From assembly GCF_000241325.1 (NCBI RefSeq), contig NZ_BAEI01000087.1, positions 124,001-188,000 on the forward strand: 64,000 nt of DNA. The letters are read 5' to 3'. The first letter of the stretch is position 1. Each line of letters opens with the position of its first letter. The notes beneath the pieces were generated by a model that worked only from the letters and a program-made list of their open reading frames with translations, searched no databases and was not told where the DNA came from. The stretch comes from Gordonia polyisoprenivorans NBRC 16320 = JCM 10675. GTDB taxonomy: Bacteria; Actinomycetota; Actinomycetes; Mycobacteriales; Mycobacteriaceae. This document shows, piece after piece, positions 34,717 through 42,204 of this stretch. The translations under genes were made by a program, and so were the position numbers.

Positions 34717-36312
34717 ATGACGACTCCGTCCGTGGGCGACGACATCGCCGGCTACCGAATCGTGCAGAGGCTGCGGCCGAGTGCTGCCGGGGATCGCTAT
34801 CTGGCCGACCACCCGCGGCTGCCCCGACGCGATGTCCTGACTGTGCCGCATCCCGGGTCGGATGAGGATGCCGACGCCCGCGCCCGATTCACTCGCGCGG
34901 TCGACATCGCCTCGTCGCTGCTGCATCCGCATATCGTCCCGGTCCACGATCGTGGCGACAGTGGCTGTGGCAGTGATGGGGACGGGATGCCGTGGGTGTC
35001 GACGGCGTACGTCGACGGCGGTGATGTCGGGACCCTCCTCGCCGAATCCGGAACGACGCTGTCGGCGGACACGGTGACCAAGATCGTCACGGCGGTCGCC
35101 GACGCCCTCGATCACGCGCACGCGCACGGCCTCGCGCACACCGACATCCGGGCCGGCGAGATACTGCTCGACGCGCACCACCGCCCCTACCTGACGGGCT
35201 TCGTCCTCGCCGATCCCGCCGAACTCGCCGACGATCAGACGCAGCTCGCCCGCACCGCGATCGACATGCTCGGGAGCGCGGTGGACTCGCAGATCGAAAG
35301 GGTGACCAGCCGTGCCTGCGCGGCCGACCCCGCCCGGCGTTACCCGTCGTGTCGTGACTTCGCCGCCGCGCTGCGAGCGGCACTGTGTGGCGCAGAGGAC
35401 GGTGTGGCGAGCTCGCCAACCTTCGTCACGGCGACCGCCCCGCCCACGGTTGTCCCCGCGCCGCCCACCGTGGTGGCTGCTCCGCCGACCATGGTTGCCG
35501 CGGCGCCGACCATGGTTGCCGCGGCGCCGACCATGGTTGCTGTGCCACCGGTTGCTCCCATGCCCTACACCGCTGCGCCGCCGATGCCGGTCACCGGTGG
35601 CCCGATCCGATGGAGCGGCTATCCCGGAACCGTCGAGCAACTCCGCGGCGTGGCGTGCGGCGCCTACTTTGCCGTCACCACGTCGCAGGATCCCGTCGAC
35701 CACCTGACGATGGCCGAAAGCGACCGCTCGATCCGCAAGATCGTCCGTCGGGCATGGGCGATCACCGACACCGCGTCGGCCATCGACACCACCGAACTAC
35801 TGGCCCTCGGGCTGGTCACCGCCGACTACGACGCCGTCCTCGCGGGACTGACGCGCATGCAGCCGGGAGTGCCGCGGTCGGCGATGAGGTTCGACCCGGG
35901 GGCTGCCGACGCGATCACCGCCGCGAGTGGTGTGGATGCCGCACGAGCCCGGACCGTCGTGCAGACCGTCGCACTGTCGCACAACCTGCCGCAGCAGGTG
36001 CCGGTCAGCACCGCGGCGTGGGAACTCGGGCAGGCCGTCGAGTTGGTGCGGATGTGTCATCGCGCGGGACTGGTCGAGGAGATCTGGGCATGGGCGGCGA
36101 TCGTCGACCTGGGCCGGCGCGCGCAGCAGCGCTACGCCGACTGGATGGCGTTTGCGCTCGGATTCGAGTGGGGTCGGGCGCTGGCCTCGGCCGAGGATGC
36201 CCGTGACCCTGCTGCCGCGGCCGACGAGTCCTGCGCCCGCACGCGTCCGGTGCTGAGCATGCTGCTCACCGATCCGAGCAGCCCCTGGACGCGGATACCG
36301 CTGCAGCAGTAG
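34717..36312 (+). CDS. Pseudokinase-DUF1266 fusion protein
   Basis: Residues about 10-225 follow the Ser/Thr kinase fold but have lost its catalysis. The glycine loop is gone, the ATP-binding lysine position reads DVLTV, the catalytic loop is H141-T-D-I-R-A-G-E148 instead of HRDxKxxN, and the DFG motif reads TGF with the metal-binding Asp replaced by Gly. A linker of 7-residue PPTMVAA repeats follows. The last 200 residues match DUF1266 (AWAITDTASAID..., AAWELGQAVELVRMCHRAGL..., WMAFALGFEWGRAL). TAGCGT ends 8 nt before the ATG. It probably works as a scaffold or sensor rather than as an enzyme. Confidence 0.85.
   Translation: MTTPSVGDDIAGYRIVQRLRPSAAGDRYLADHPRLPRRDVLTVPHPGSDEDADARARFTRAVDIASSLLHPHIVPVHDRGDSGCGSDGDGMPWVSTAYVDGGDVGTLLAESGTTLSADTVTKIVTAVADALDHAHAHGLAHTDIRAGEILLDAHHRPYLTGFVLADPAELADDQTQLARTAIDMLGSAVDSQIERVTSRACAADPARRYPSCRDFAAALRAALCGAEDGVASSPTFVTATAPPTVVPAPPTVVAAPPTMVAAAPTMVAAAPTMVAVPPVAPMPYTAAPPMPVTGGPIRWSGYPGTVEQLRGVACGAYFAVTTSQDPVDHLTMAESDRSIRKIVRRAWAITDTASAIDTTELLALGLVTADYDAVLAGLTRMQPGVPRSAMRFDPGAADAITAASGVDAARARTVVQTVALSHNLPQQVPVSTAAWELGQAVELVRMCHRAGLVEEIWAWAAIVDLGRRAQQRYADWMAFALGFEWGRALASAEDARDPAAAADESCARTRPVLSMLLTDPSSPWTRIPLQQ
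35440..35544 (+). repeat. 21-bp tandem repeat, five copies, in the pseudokinase linker
   Basis: Five in-frame 21-bp units encode (P/A)PT(V/M)V-type heptads; the last three (35482-35544) are nearly identical, around GCCGACCATGGTTGC. The first two have diverged. The period keeps the reading frame. Confidence 0.85.
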
Positions 36313-36340
36313 GCATTCCGACGCCCCCAAGGGATCGGCG

Positions 36341-36808
36341 CTACCGGAACACGATGCACGTCGTCGTGCCGTGTGCGACGAGCTTTCCGTCGGCGGCGAA
36401 CACCTTGCCCTCGGCGGTCGCGGTGCGCCCGCCGACGTGGATGACGGTGCCGACGCCGGTCAGCTCGTCGGCGTCGAGGGCCACCGACCGGATGTAGTTC
36501 ACCTTCAGTTCGAGGGTGGTGTAGCCGACGCCGGCGGGCAGGGTGGTGTGAACCGCGCAGCCCATCACCGAGTCGAGCAGGGTGGCGCAGATGCCGCCGT
36601 GCACGGTGCCGAGCGGATTGGCGAAGTCTGCCTTGGGGGTGACGGCGAAGTGCACCTCGCCCTCCTCGATGCGGACCGGCCGCATACCGAGCAACCGGCC
36701 GATGCTGGGCCGGTCGTCGTCGGGGGTCGACTGCCAGGCGCGCAGGAGTTCGAGCCCCGACATCGCGCTCGGGTCGGTGGCGGCGGATGTGTTCGTTGAG
36801 GTCGTCAT
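36341..36808 (-). CDS. PaaI-type hotdog thioesterase
   Basis: The 155-residue protein has a single hotdog domain with the substrate-site motif NPLGTVHGGICATLLDSVMG near residue 70 and YTTLELKVNYIRSV near 100. Such enzymes hydrolyse acyl- or aryl-CoA thioesters in the cytoplasm. I chose the ATG at 36806-36808; an ATG 18 bp upstream would start inside the operator. It diverges from a TetR gene, and the two TATG-N8-CATA sites between them suggest that this TetR represses both genes. Confidence 0.9.
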   Translation of the reverse strand: MTTSTNTSAATDPSAMSGLELLRAWQSTPDDDRPSIGRLLGMRPVRIEEGEVHFAVTPKADFANPLGTVHGGICATLLDSVMGCAVHTTLPAGVGYTTLELKVNYIRSVALDADELTGVGTVIHVGGRTATAEGKVFAADGKLVAHGTTTCIVFR

Positions 36809-36810
36809 GA

Positions 36811-36828
36811 TTATGTATGGTTGCATAG
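36811..36828. promoter_or_regulatory. Operator 1 between thioesterase and TetR genes: TATG-N8-CATA
   Basis: TATG at 36812-36815 and CATA at 36824-36827 are inverted around 8 bp, with a T before and G after. A second copy with the same form lies 28 bp further on. Confidence 0.6.
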
Positions 36829-36838
36829 AAGCACCGAA

Positions 36839-36856
36839 TTATGAAGGCCTACATAG
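36839..36856. promoter_or_regulatory. Operator 2 between thioesterase and TetR genes: TATG-N8-CATA
   Basis: TATG at 36840-36843 and CATA at 36852-36855 repeat the design of operator 1, including the flanking T and G. The core AAGGCCTA differs from that of the first copy, so only the arms are conserved. It also overlaps the AGGAG of the TetR gene. Confidence 0.6.
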
Positions 36857-36868
36857 GAGTGATGCCCG

Positions 36869-37474
36869 ATGGGTGACGAGGCCACCGACATCGTGACGAC
36901 CAAGACCCGCTCACGCGGACCGCGTGAGCGCATGGTGGTGCACGCCGCCGATCTGATCGGTCGCGACGGTGTGGCGGCCACCTCGATCGGCGACGTCATC
37001 GCGGCCAGTTCGGCCCCACGCGGCTCGATCTATCACCACTTCCCGGGTGGCAAGACGCAGCTGATGACCGAGGCGGTGCGCTATGCAGGTGACTTCATCG
37101 CCACCCGCATCGGAGGTCAGCATCCGGGTTCGCCCGCCGAGGCCATCATCGGCATCGGCGACGTGTGGCGGCGGATGCTGGTCGCCACCGACTTCCAGTT
37201 CGGCTGCCCGGTGCTCGCCGGGGGTCTCGCCCGTCGGTCGGAGCCGTCCGTCGCCGACGAGGCCGACGAGATCTTCGGAAACTGGCTTCGGCTGATCGCG
37301 GCCCGACTGGTCTCCGAGGGGGTCGCCCCAGAGCGTGCGGATTCCTTGGCCAACCTGGTCGTCGCCGCCATCGAGGGGGCCGTCGGGCTGTGCCAGACGC
37401 AGCGCAGCGTGGCGCCACTCGATCAGGTCATCGGCGAGCTCGCACGCCTCTGCGACGACGCCGCCGCACACTGA
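36869..37474 (+). CDS. TetR-family regulator (LmrA/YxaF-like)
   Basis: The 201-residue protein has a helix-turn-helix at about residues 28-60 with SIGDVIAASSAPRGSIYHHFPGGKTQL, the phrase typical of the LmrA/YxaF subgroup. The C-terminal domain holds the QFGCPVLAGGLA motif. AGGAG lies about 9 nt upstream of the chosen ATG. The divergent thioesterase gene and the twin operators make it a local repressor, probably released by an acyl-CoA or aromatic ligand. Confidence 0.93.
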   Translation: MGDEATDIVTTKTRSRGPRERMVVHAADLIGRDGVAATSIGDVIAASSAPRGSIYHHFPGGKTQLMTEAVRYAGDFIATRIGGQHPGSPAEAIIGIGDVWRRMLVATDFQFGCPVLAGGLARRSEPSVADEADEIFGNWLRLIAARLVSEGVAPERADSLANLVVAAIEGAVGLCQTQRSVAPLDQVIGELARLCDDAAAH

Positions 37475-37603
37475 TCCCCGCCCGTCGGGCCCTCGGGGTC
37501 GCGCGGGCCCCGACCACCTCGGGCTCCCGATGTGAACGACGACATAGTAGGTTTTTCGTTCAAACATGTCGTGGGACACACATCTGCGGGAGGTGGTGGG
37601 GCG

Positions 37604-38281
37604 ATGACACCGGTGTACCGAGATGTCCTCGGCTCCGACTTCGACCGTCTGCACCCCAACATCGCGTGGCGCTACAGCATCGACTCCACCTCGAATGTCG
37701 CCCAGATCGGGACCGGCATCCTCGAGTCGGTCTACATCACCCCGGCGCTGCCGCCACCGTTCTTCTGGTACTACGGCAAACGCAACGCGCTGCCCTCGAA
37801 GACGAGCCGGATGGTGCCGTTCAGCCAGGGACATTATTGCTACACCGACGAATTGGGTCGAGAGAATCTGGCCGTGCTGCGCAGCTTCGACTACACCTCG
37901 GGGACCCGCAAACTGAATTCGCTGCTCGTGGCCGGACGCACCGGCCTCGTCGACTATTTCGGCGACGGACCCGAACTGCTCTACCCGATCGAGCCGTCGG
38001 TGACCGCCGCCGGTGAACTGCTGCTGGAGAGCGGGCCGATGCGCTGGCTGGGCCGCGGCCCCAAGGTCGGGATGAAGGGCCTGTTCGGCGCCCAGATGAA
38101 GTACATCGAGGGATGGGACGAGGAACGTCAGCGGTTCCGGTGCGACGCCACCGTCCGCAACCCGGTGATCGGGGAGATCTTGCATTTCCGCGGCTGGTTC
38201 ACCGCCACCGACATCGCCTGCAGCGTGCGCGACATCCCCGACGAGGCGTGGCCGCTGAACCTCGTCGACCGCGAGGTCTGA
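37604..38281 (+). CDS. DUF4166-domain protein
   Basis: The 225-residue protein has the DUF4166 layout: VYRDVLGSDFDRLHPN at the N-terminus and a long beta-rich domain ending in WPLNLVDREV. The function of the domain is not known; it often stands beside saccharopine-dehydrogenase-like or lipid genes. The ATG at 37604 follows GGGAGGTGG; an in-frame GTG at 37532 would add 24 residues without a ribosome binding site. No membrane segment is seen. Confidence 0.75.
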   Translation: MTPVYRDVLGSDFDRLHPNIAWRYSIDSTSNVAQIGTGILESVYITPALPPPFFWYYGKRNALPSKTSRMVPFSQGHYCYTDELGRENLAVLRSFDYTSGTRKLNSLLVAGRTGLVDYFGDGPELLYPIEPSVTAAGELLLESGPMRWLGRGPKVGMKGLFGAQMKYIEGWDEERQRFRCDATVRNPVIGEILHFRGWFTATDIACSVRDIPDEAWPLNLVDREV

Positions 38282-38358
38282 CGGAGCCGCAGCCGGATCC
38301 GGCCCGCTCCGACGAGGTTCTCCTGCCGCGGCACTTCACCGCGCGGTACATTCTGCGC

Positions 38359-38799
38359 ATGGCTGTCTCTGCGAGAACCGAGTTCGATGTCGCCGCACCC
38401 CCGTCGGTCGTGATGGAGGTGCTGATGGATGTGGAATCCCTGCCCGAATGGTCCGGTCCGCACAAGGCGGCCGCCATCGTCTCCGAACACGACGACGGCA
38501 CGCCCGATCAGGTCACCATGACCGTCTCGGCCGCGGGCGTCAACGATGATCAGACCGTCTCCTATGCGTGGACCGACAACACCTGCTCCTGGAGTCTCAT
38601 CGAGTCCAAGATGCTGGCCGAGCAACAGGGCAAGTACACGGTGACGCCGTCGGGCGACGGGTCGCACGTCGAGTTCGAGCTCGAGATCGACCTCAAGGTG
38701 AAGCTGCCCGGCATGCTCGTCAAACGTGGCCAGAAGACGGCTGTGGAGACAGCCAAGAAAGGTCTCACCGCGGAGTCGGAGCGCCGCGCAAAAGCCTGA
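38359..38799 (+). CDS. SRPBCC (START-like / polyketide cyclase) small protein
   Basis: The 146-residue protein has the helix-grip pattern of the SRPBCC superfamily, with TEFDVAAPPSVVMEVLMDVESLPEWS at the start and a long C-terminal helix (VKRGQKTAVETAKKGL). Mycobacterial relatives bind or transfer hydrophobic molecules. TACATT ends 6 nt before the ATG, a leaderless layout. It is a single gene closed by a perfect hairpin. Confidence 0.88.
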   Translation: MAVSARTEFDVAAPPSVVMEVLMDVESLPEWSGPHKAAAIVSEHDDGTPDQVTMTVSAAGVNDDQTVSYAWTDNTCSWSLIESKMLAEQQGKYTVTPSGDGSHVEFELEIDLKVKLPGMLVKRGQKTAVETAKKGLTAESERRAKA

Positions 38800-38815
38800 T
38801 TTCAGACGTCAAAAC

Positions 38816-38855
38816 CCAATGGGGCCTGCCGATTTCGATCGGCAGGCCCCATTGG
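38816..38855. terminator. Perfect 18-bp stem with a TTCG loop
   Basis: The arms 38816-38833 and 38838-38855 are perfectly complementary around TTCG, and AAAA precedes the stem. It begins 17 bp after the SRPBCC stop. The UUCG tetraloop makes the RNA hairpin very stable. No convergent gene follows, so it serves the plus strand. Confidence 0.85.
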
Positions 38856-39031
38856 CGTCCGGGTGGTCCGGTGCGGGGCGACCCGTCCGCGGGCAATAGA
38901 TGCCGTTCCGTGACCGAGTCGGTCGGGCGGGTGTCGGTGACGGGAGTACGCTGTGCTCAGTCTGACCATCTGGTCATCACTTCCGCCATCGCCAGATGGC
39001 TGTCCCAATACGGCGAGGAGGCCGATTCACG

Positions 39032-39544
39032 TTGCGTACTCACAGGTTTGCGGCACGGGCCCTGATTGTCGCCGTCGGCGGCGCAGGAGCGATCTGGGGT
39101 CTCGGCCTCGGTGGCGGTGGTGCCCAGGCGGTCACCTGCAACGCGACGAATGGCCATGAGGTGCAACAGATTCAGGGCACCAGCGGGTGCGGCGCGCGCG
39201 CCGGTGTGGGCAGCAGTGCCAGCGCGCAGGAGACCGGTGGGGGTACGGCGGTGGCCGTGTCCGACCGCGGCGGCAACGCCAATGCGATCAACCAGGCGCC
39301 CGGTTCGTCGGCGCTGGCGGGGGCCACCACCAACGGCACCTCCTACTCCATCACCACCGGACCCAAGGCGCTCTCGGTCGCCCAGGCCCGCGCCGGCGGG
39401 TACTCGGTCGCCATCGGCGGCTGGGGGGGCCAGGCCTACTCGGGTCAGCCCGGCGTCGGCTGCTCGGGCGGTTTCGCCGCGGCCGCCGACACCACCAGCG
39501 GCAAGGCGTGCCTGAAGTACGGCTCGATCGACCTGCACAACTGA
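39032..39544 (+). CDS. Small secreted glycine-rich protein of unknown function
   Basis: The 170-residue product has a typical signal peptide (basic RTHRFAAR, hydrophobic core, AQA cleavage site near residue 33). The mature part starts VTCNATNGHEVQQIQG and is rich in Gly, Ala, Ser and Thr, with four or five cysteines, two of them in CSGGFAAAADTTSGKAC. No enzyme motif is visible. The TTG at 39032 lies 11 nt after GAGGAG; an ATG at 38996 is the alternative and would lengthen the signal peptide. An 8-bp inverted repeat (CCATCTGG at 38966, CCAGATGG at 38992) lies upstream. Confidence 0.75.
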   Translation: MRTHRFAARALIVAVGGAGAIWGLGLGGGGAQAVTCNATNGHEVQQIQGTSGCGARAGVGSSASAQETGGGTAVAVSDRGGNANAINQAPGSSALAGATTNGTSYSITTGPKALSVAQARAGGYSVAIGGWGGQAYSGQPGVGCSGGFAAAADTTSGKACLKYGSIDLHN

Positions 39545-39561
39545 TTTTCACGGGTCCGACT

Positions 39562-39593
39562 CCTCAGGTCTGTCTGACTTCACAGATCTGAGG
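39562..39593 (+). terminator. Stem-loop after the secreted protein gene
   Basis: CCTCAGGTCTGT and ACAGATCTGAGG pair over 12 positions with one G-T pair around an 8-nt loop, 18 bp past the stop, followed by a pyrimidine-rich stretch. Confidence 0.65.
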
Positions 39594-39651
39594 GTCTCCT
39601 CGTTCACCCCTTCGACACACGACGTTCGTGACCGCGGCATATCGTTGATCC

Positions 39652-40599
39652 GTGACCGAGTTACACGACCTGGAAACCCTGGGCCCCGACTTCAGCAAGC
39701 TCAACGGGCGCGAAGCGCTGCAGAGCCTCGTCGATCTACACGACACCACCCAGTTCGAGGTGAATGACGACGATGACGACGATCCGGTGCTGCTGACGCT
39801 GCCCGAGCGCAACGTCGTCGACACCTGGCGTGAGGATTACCCGTACGAGGAGCGGATGAGTCGCCGCGAGTACGAGGTGACCAAGCGCAGGCTGCAGATC
39901 GAACTGCTGAAACTACAGAAATGGTCCAAGCAGACCGGCCAGCGTCACCTGCTGGTGTTCGAGGGCCGCGACGCCGCGGGCAAGGGCGGGACGATCAAGC
40001 GGTTCAACGAGCATCTCAATCCCCGCGGCGCCCGGGTCGTCGCGCTGGAGAAGCCCTCGGAACGCGAGTCCACCGAGTGGTACTTCCAGCGGTACGTGCA
40101 GCATCTGCCCGCGGGCGGCGAGATGGTCTTCTTCGACCGCTCCTGGTACAACCGTGCCGGCGTCGAGCGTGTGATGGGTTTCTGCACCCCCGAGCAGTAC
40201 GACCAGTTCATGGATCAGGTCCCGGCGTTCGAGAAGATGCTCGTCGACGACGGCATCAACCTGGTGAAGTTCTGGTTCTCGGTGAGCCCGCTCGAACAGC
40301 GCACCCGCTTCGCGATCCGGCAGATCGACCCGGTCCGCCAATGGAAGCTGTCCCCGATGGACCTCGCGTCGCTCGACAAGTGGGATGCCTACGGTGCGGC
40401 CAAGGAGGCGATGTTCGCCAAGACCGACACCGACATCGCGCCCTGGACGGTGGTGAAGAGCAACGACAAGAAGCGCGCGCGGATCAACGCGATGCGCCAC
40501 GTGCTCAGCCTGTTCGACTACAAGGGCAAGAACGACGAGCTCGTCGGCACCCCCGATCCGCTGATCGTCGGCCGGGCCCGGGTCATCGCCGACGAGTGA
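39652..40599 (+). CDS. ppk2: Polyphosphate kinase 2
   Basis: The 315-residue PPK2 has Walker A GRDAAGKGGTIKRF near residue 105, the Walker B-type VFFDRSWYNRAGVE near 160 and the lid region with RFAIRQIDPVRQWKLSPMD. It transfers phosphate between polyphosphate and nucleotides. A run of seven aspartates near residue 40 is an acidic N-terminal feature. The start is GTG, with TATCGT 6 nt upstream and no ribosome binding site, so the mRNA is probably leaderless. Confidence 0.95.
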   Translation: MTELHDLETLGPDFSKLNGREALQSLVDLHDTTQFEVNDDDDDDPVLLTLPERNVVDTWREDYPYEERMSRREYEVTKRRLQIELLKLQKWSKQTGQRHLLVFEGRDAAGKGGTIKRFNEHLNPRGARVVALEKPSERESTEWYFQRYVQHLPAGGEMVFFDRSWYNRAGVERVMGFCTPEQYDQFMDQVPAFEKMLVDDGINLVKFWFSVSPLEQRTRFAIRQIDPVRQWKLSPMDLASLDKWDAYGAAKEAMFAKTDTDIAPWTVVKSNDKKRARINAMRHVLSLFDYKGKNDELVGTPDPLIVGRARVIADE

Positions 40600-40627
40600 G
40601 CGAGTCTCGGCAGGTACCCTCGTGCCG

Positions 40628-41434
40628 GTGCGAACGTTTCTCAGTGCGCTGCTGACCCTTATCGCGATGGTGGCCATCGTCGTCGCCCTGCCGTCGATGT
40701 GGGCTGCCGAGCGGGTGGTCGATGCCGACGGTTTCGCCGACGTCGCCGCACCGCTCGCGCACGACCCGCAGGTGCAGGCGTTCATCGCCGACGAGATCAC
40801 CGAGCAGGTGTCCTCCCGGGTCAATGTGCCCGGAGCGTCGACGCTGATCGAACCGTTCGCGAAGCGCTACACGCAGGGACAGGACTTCCCCGCCGACTTC
40901 GCCGATCTCGTCCGACAGCAGCATTCCTGGCTCTTCGATCCCGCGCCCGCGGGCGGCTCCCAGGAGATGCAACTCGACATCACCGCGATGGTAAACCGGG
41001 CGCTCAAGAGCGCCAACCTGCCGTTCGTGACCTCGGTGCCGGGCAAGATCGAGGTGCCGATGGCCGAGGGCAGCGGGCTCGATGCCGGCCGGTATCACAA
41101 AGTCGGACAACAGATCACGACGATCGGATACGTCGCGACCGCGGTCGCGGTGATCGCCGGCCTGCTCGCCCTGCTCGTCGCCCGACGACGCGGGACGGTG
41201 CTGATCGCGCTCGGTCTGGGTGGGTTGCTGGCGGCCTTGCTGAGCTGGCTGGCGGCTCTGAATGCGACGACGCTGGTCAACCGCCAGTTCGTCAATCACT
41301 CCACCGGCAACGCCCTGACCCGAGCGGCCACCGACGCCCTGGCCAACGACCTCACCTGGTGGGCGACGGTGGGTGCGATCGCCGGGGCGATCGGGATCGT
41401 GCTCGGCATCGTCGTGCGGCTCATCGCGCGCTGA
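40628..41434 (+). CDS. Integral membrane protein with a large extracytoplasmic loop
   Basis: The 268-residue protein has an N-terminal hydrophobic segment, then about 130 polar residues (an outside domain that contains VDADGFADVAAPLAHDP), then three hydrophobic segments near the C-terminus. The VVDxDGFxxxxxPLxxDPxVQ pattern is seen in a family of actinobacterial membrane proteins without known function. I chose the GTG at 40628 because TACCCT ends exactly 7 nt upstream; a GTG 6 bp earlier is too close to that hexamer. Confidence 0.8.
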   Translation: MRTFLSALLTLIAMVAIVVALPSMWAAERVVDADGFADVAAPLAHDPQVQAFIADEITEQVSSRVNVPGASTLIEPFAKRYTQGQDFPADFADLVRQQHSWLFDPAPAGGSQEMQLDITAMVNRALKSANLPFVTSVPGKIEVPMAEGSGLDAGRYHKVGQQITTIGYVATAVAVIAGLLALLVARRRGTVLIALGLGGLLAALLSWLAALNATTLVNRQFVNHSTGNALTRAATDALANDLTWWATVGAIAGAIGIVLGIVVRLIAR

Positions 41435-41496
41435 GTGTGTCCCGGTCCCCGGCGCGGGCGTCGCTCGACCGGCACACTGATCACCGGGGCTGACGA

Positions 41497-42204
41497 GTGG
41501 GAGACGAGGTGGACCGACTGACGAGCGCCGGCGCGTGGATCTGGGATCGAATCCGTTCCGCTCCCGTGACCTGTGTGTGGCTCGTGATCCTGCTGATGAC
41601 GACCATCCTGCAGCACTCGATGTCGCCGAGGCATCTCAACCACGTGCTCGGTCATCAGTCGACCAACATCGTCAATCTGCAGAAGGATCCGTTCCAGGTT
41701 CTCCTCGCGAGCCTGTTCTGGCTCGACGGTTCGTACTGGTTTCCGTATCTGATCCTCTTCTGCATCTTCCTGATCCCGGCCGAACGATGGCTCGGCACCG
41801 CACGTTTCGTCGTGGTCGGTCTCAGCGCACATGTCGTCGCCACCTATGCCAGTGAGGGATTGCTGCGGCGTGCCATTGCATCTGGTGATGCGAGTGCGGA
41901 CCTGGTACGCATCCACGACGTCGGCGTCAGTTACTTTCTGGCGGCGGTCGCGGCGGTGCTGGCTTATCACATCGCCCGCCCGTGGCGGTGGGTGTACATC
42001 GCCGGTTGCGTGGTGATCTACGTCGTCCCGCTTCTCTCGCACATCACCGTCACCAACATCGGGCATGCGTGTTCGGCCCTGATCGGATTCGCCTGGTACC
42101 CGCTCACACGCGGCCTCGCCGGGCAGCAGTGGGATCCGATGGTCGTCGTCCGGGCGATTCGGCGGCATCTCGGTTCCCGGCGCCGGTCACAGTGCAGCGA
42201 GTAG
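41497..42204 (+). CDS. Rhomboid-like membrane protein, probably not a protease
   Basis: The 235-residue protein has about six hydrophobic segments. A histidine in GLSAHVVATY and a late NIGHACSALIGFAW resemble the second and sixth helices of rhomboids. The catalytic GxSG of active rhomboids reads GVSYF here, so the serine is present but the oxyanion glycine is not. I call it rhomboid-like and doubt proteolytic activity. The start is GTG; a GTG 12 bp later is possible. Its last 18 bp overlap the convergent lipase gene. Confidence 0.7.
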   Translation: MGDEVDRLTSAGAWIWDRIRSAPVTCVWLVILLMTTILQHSMSPRHLNHVLGHQSTNIVNLQKDPFQVLLASLFWLDGSYWFPYLILFCIFLIPAERWLGTARFVVVGLSAHVVATYASEGLLRRAIASGDASADLVRIHDVGVSYFLAAVAAVLAYHIARPWRWVYIAGCVVIYVVPLLSHITVTNIGHACSALIGFAWYPLTRGLAGQQWDPMVVVRAIRRHLGSRRRSQCSE

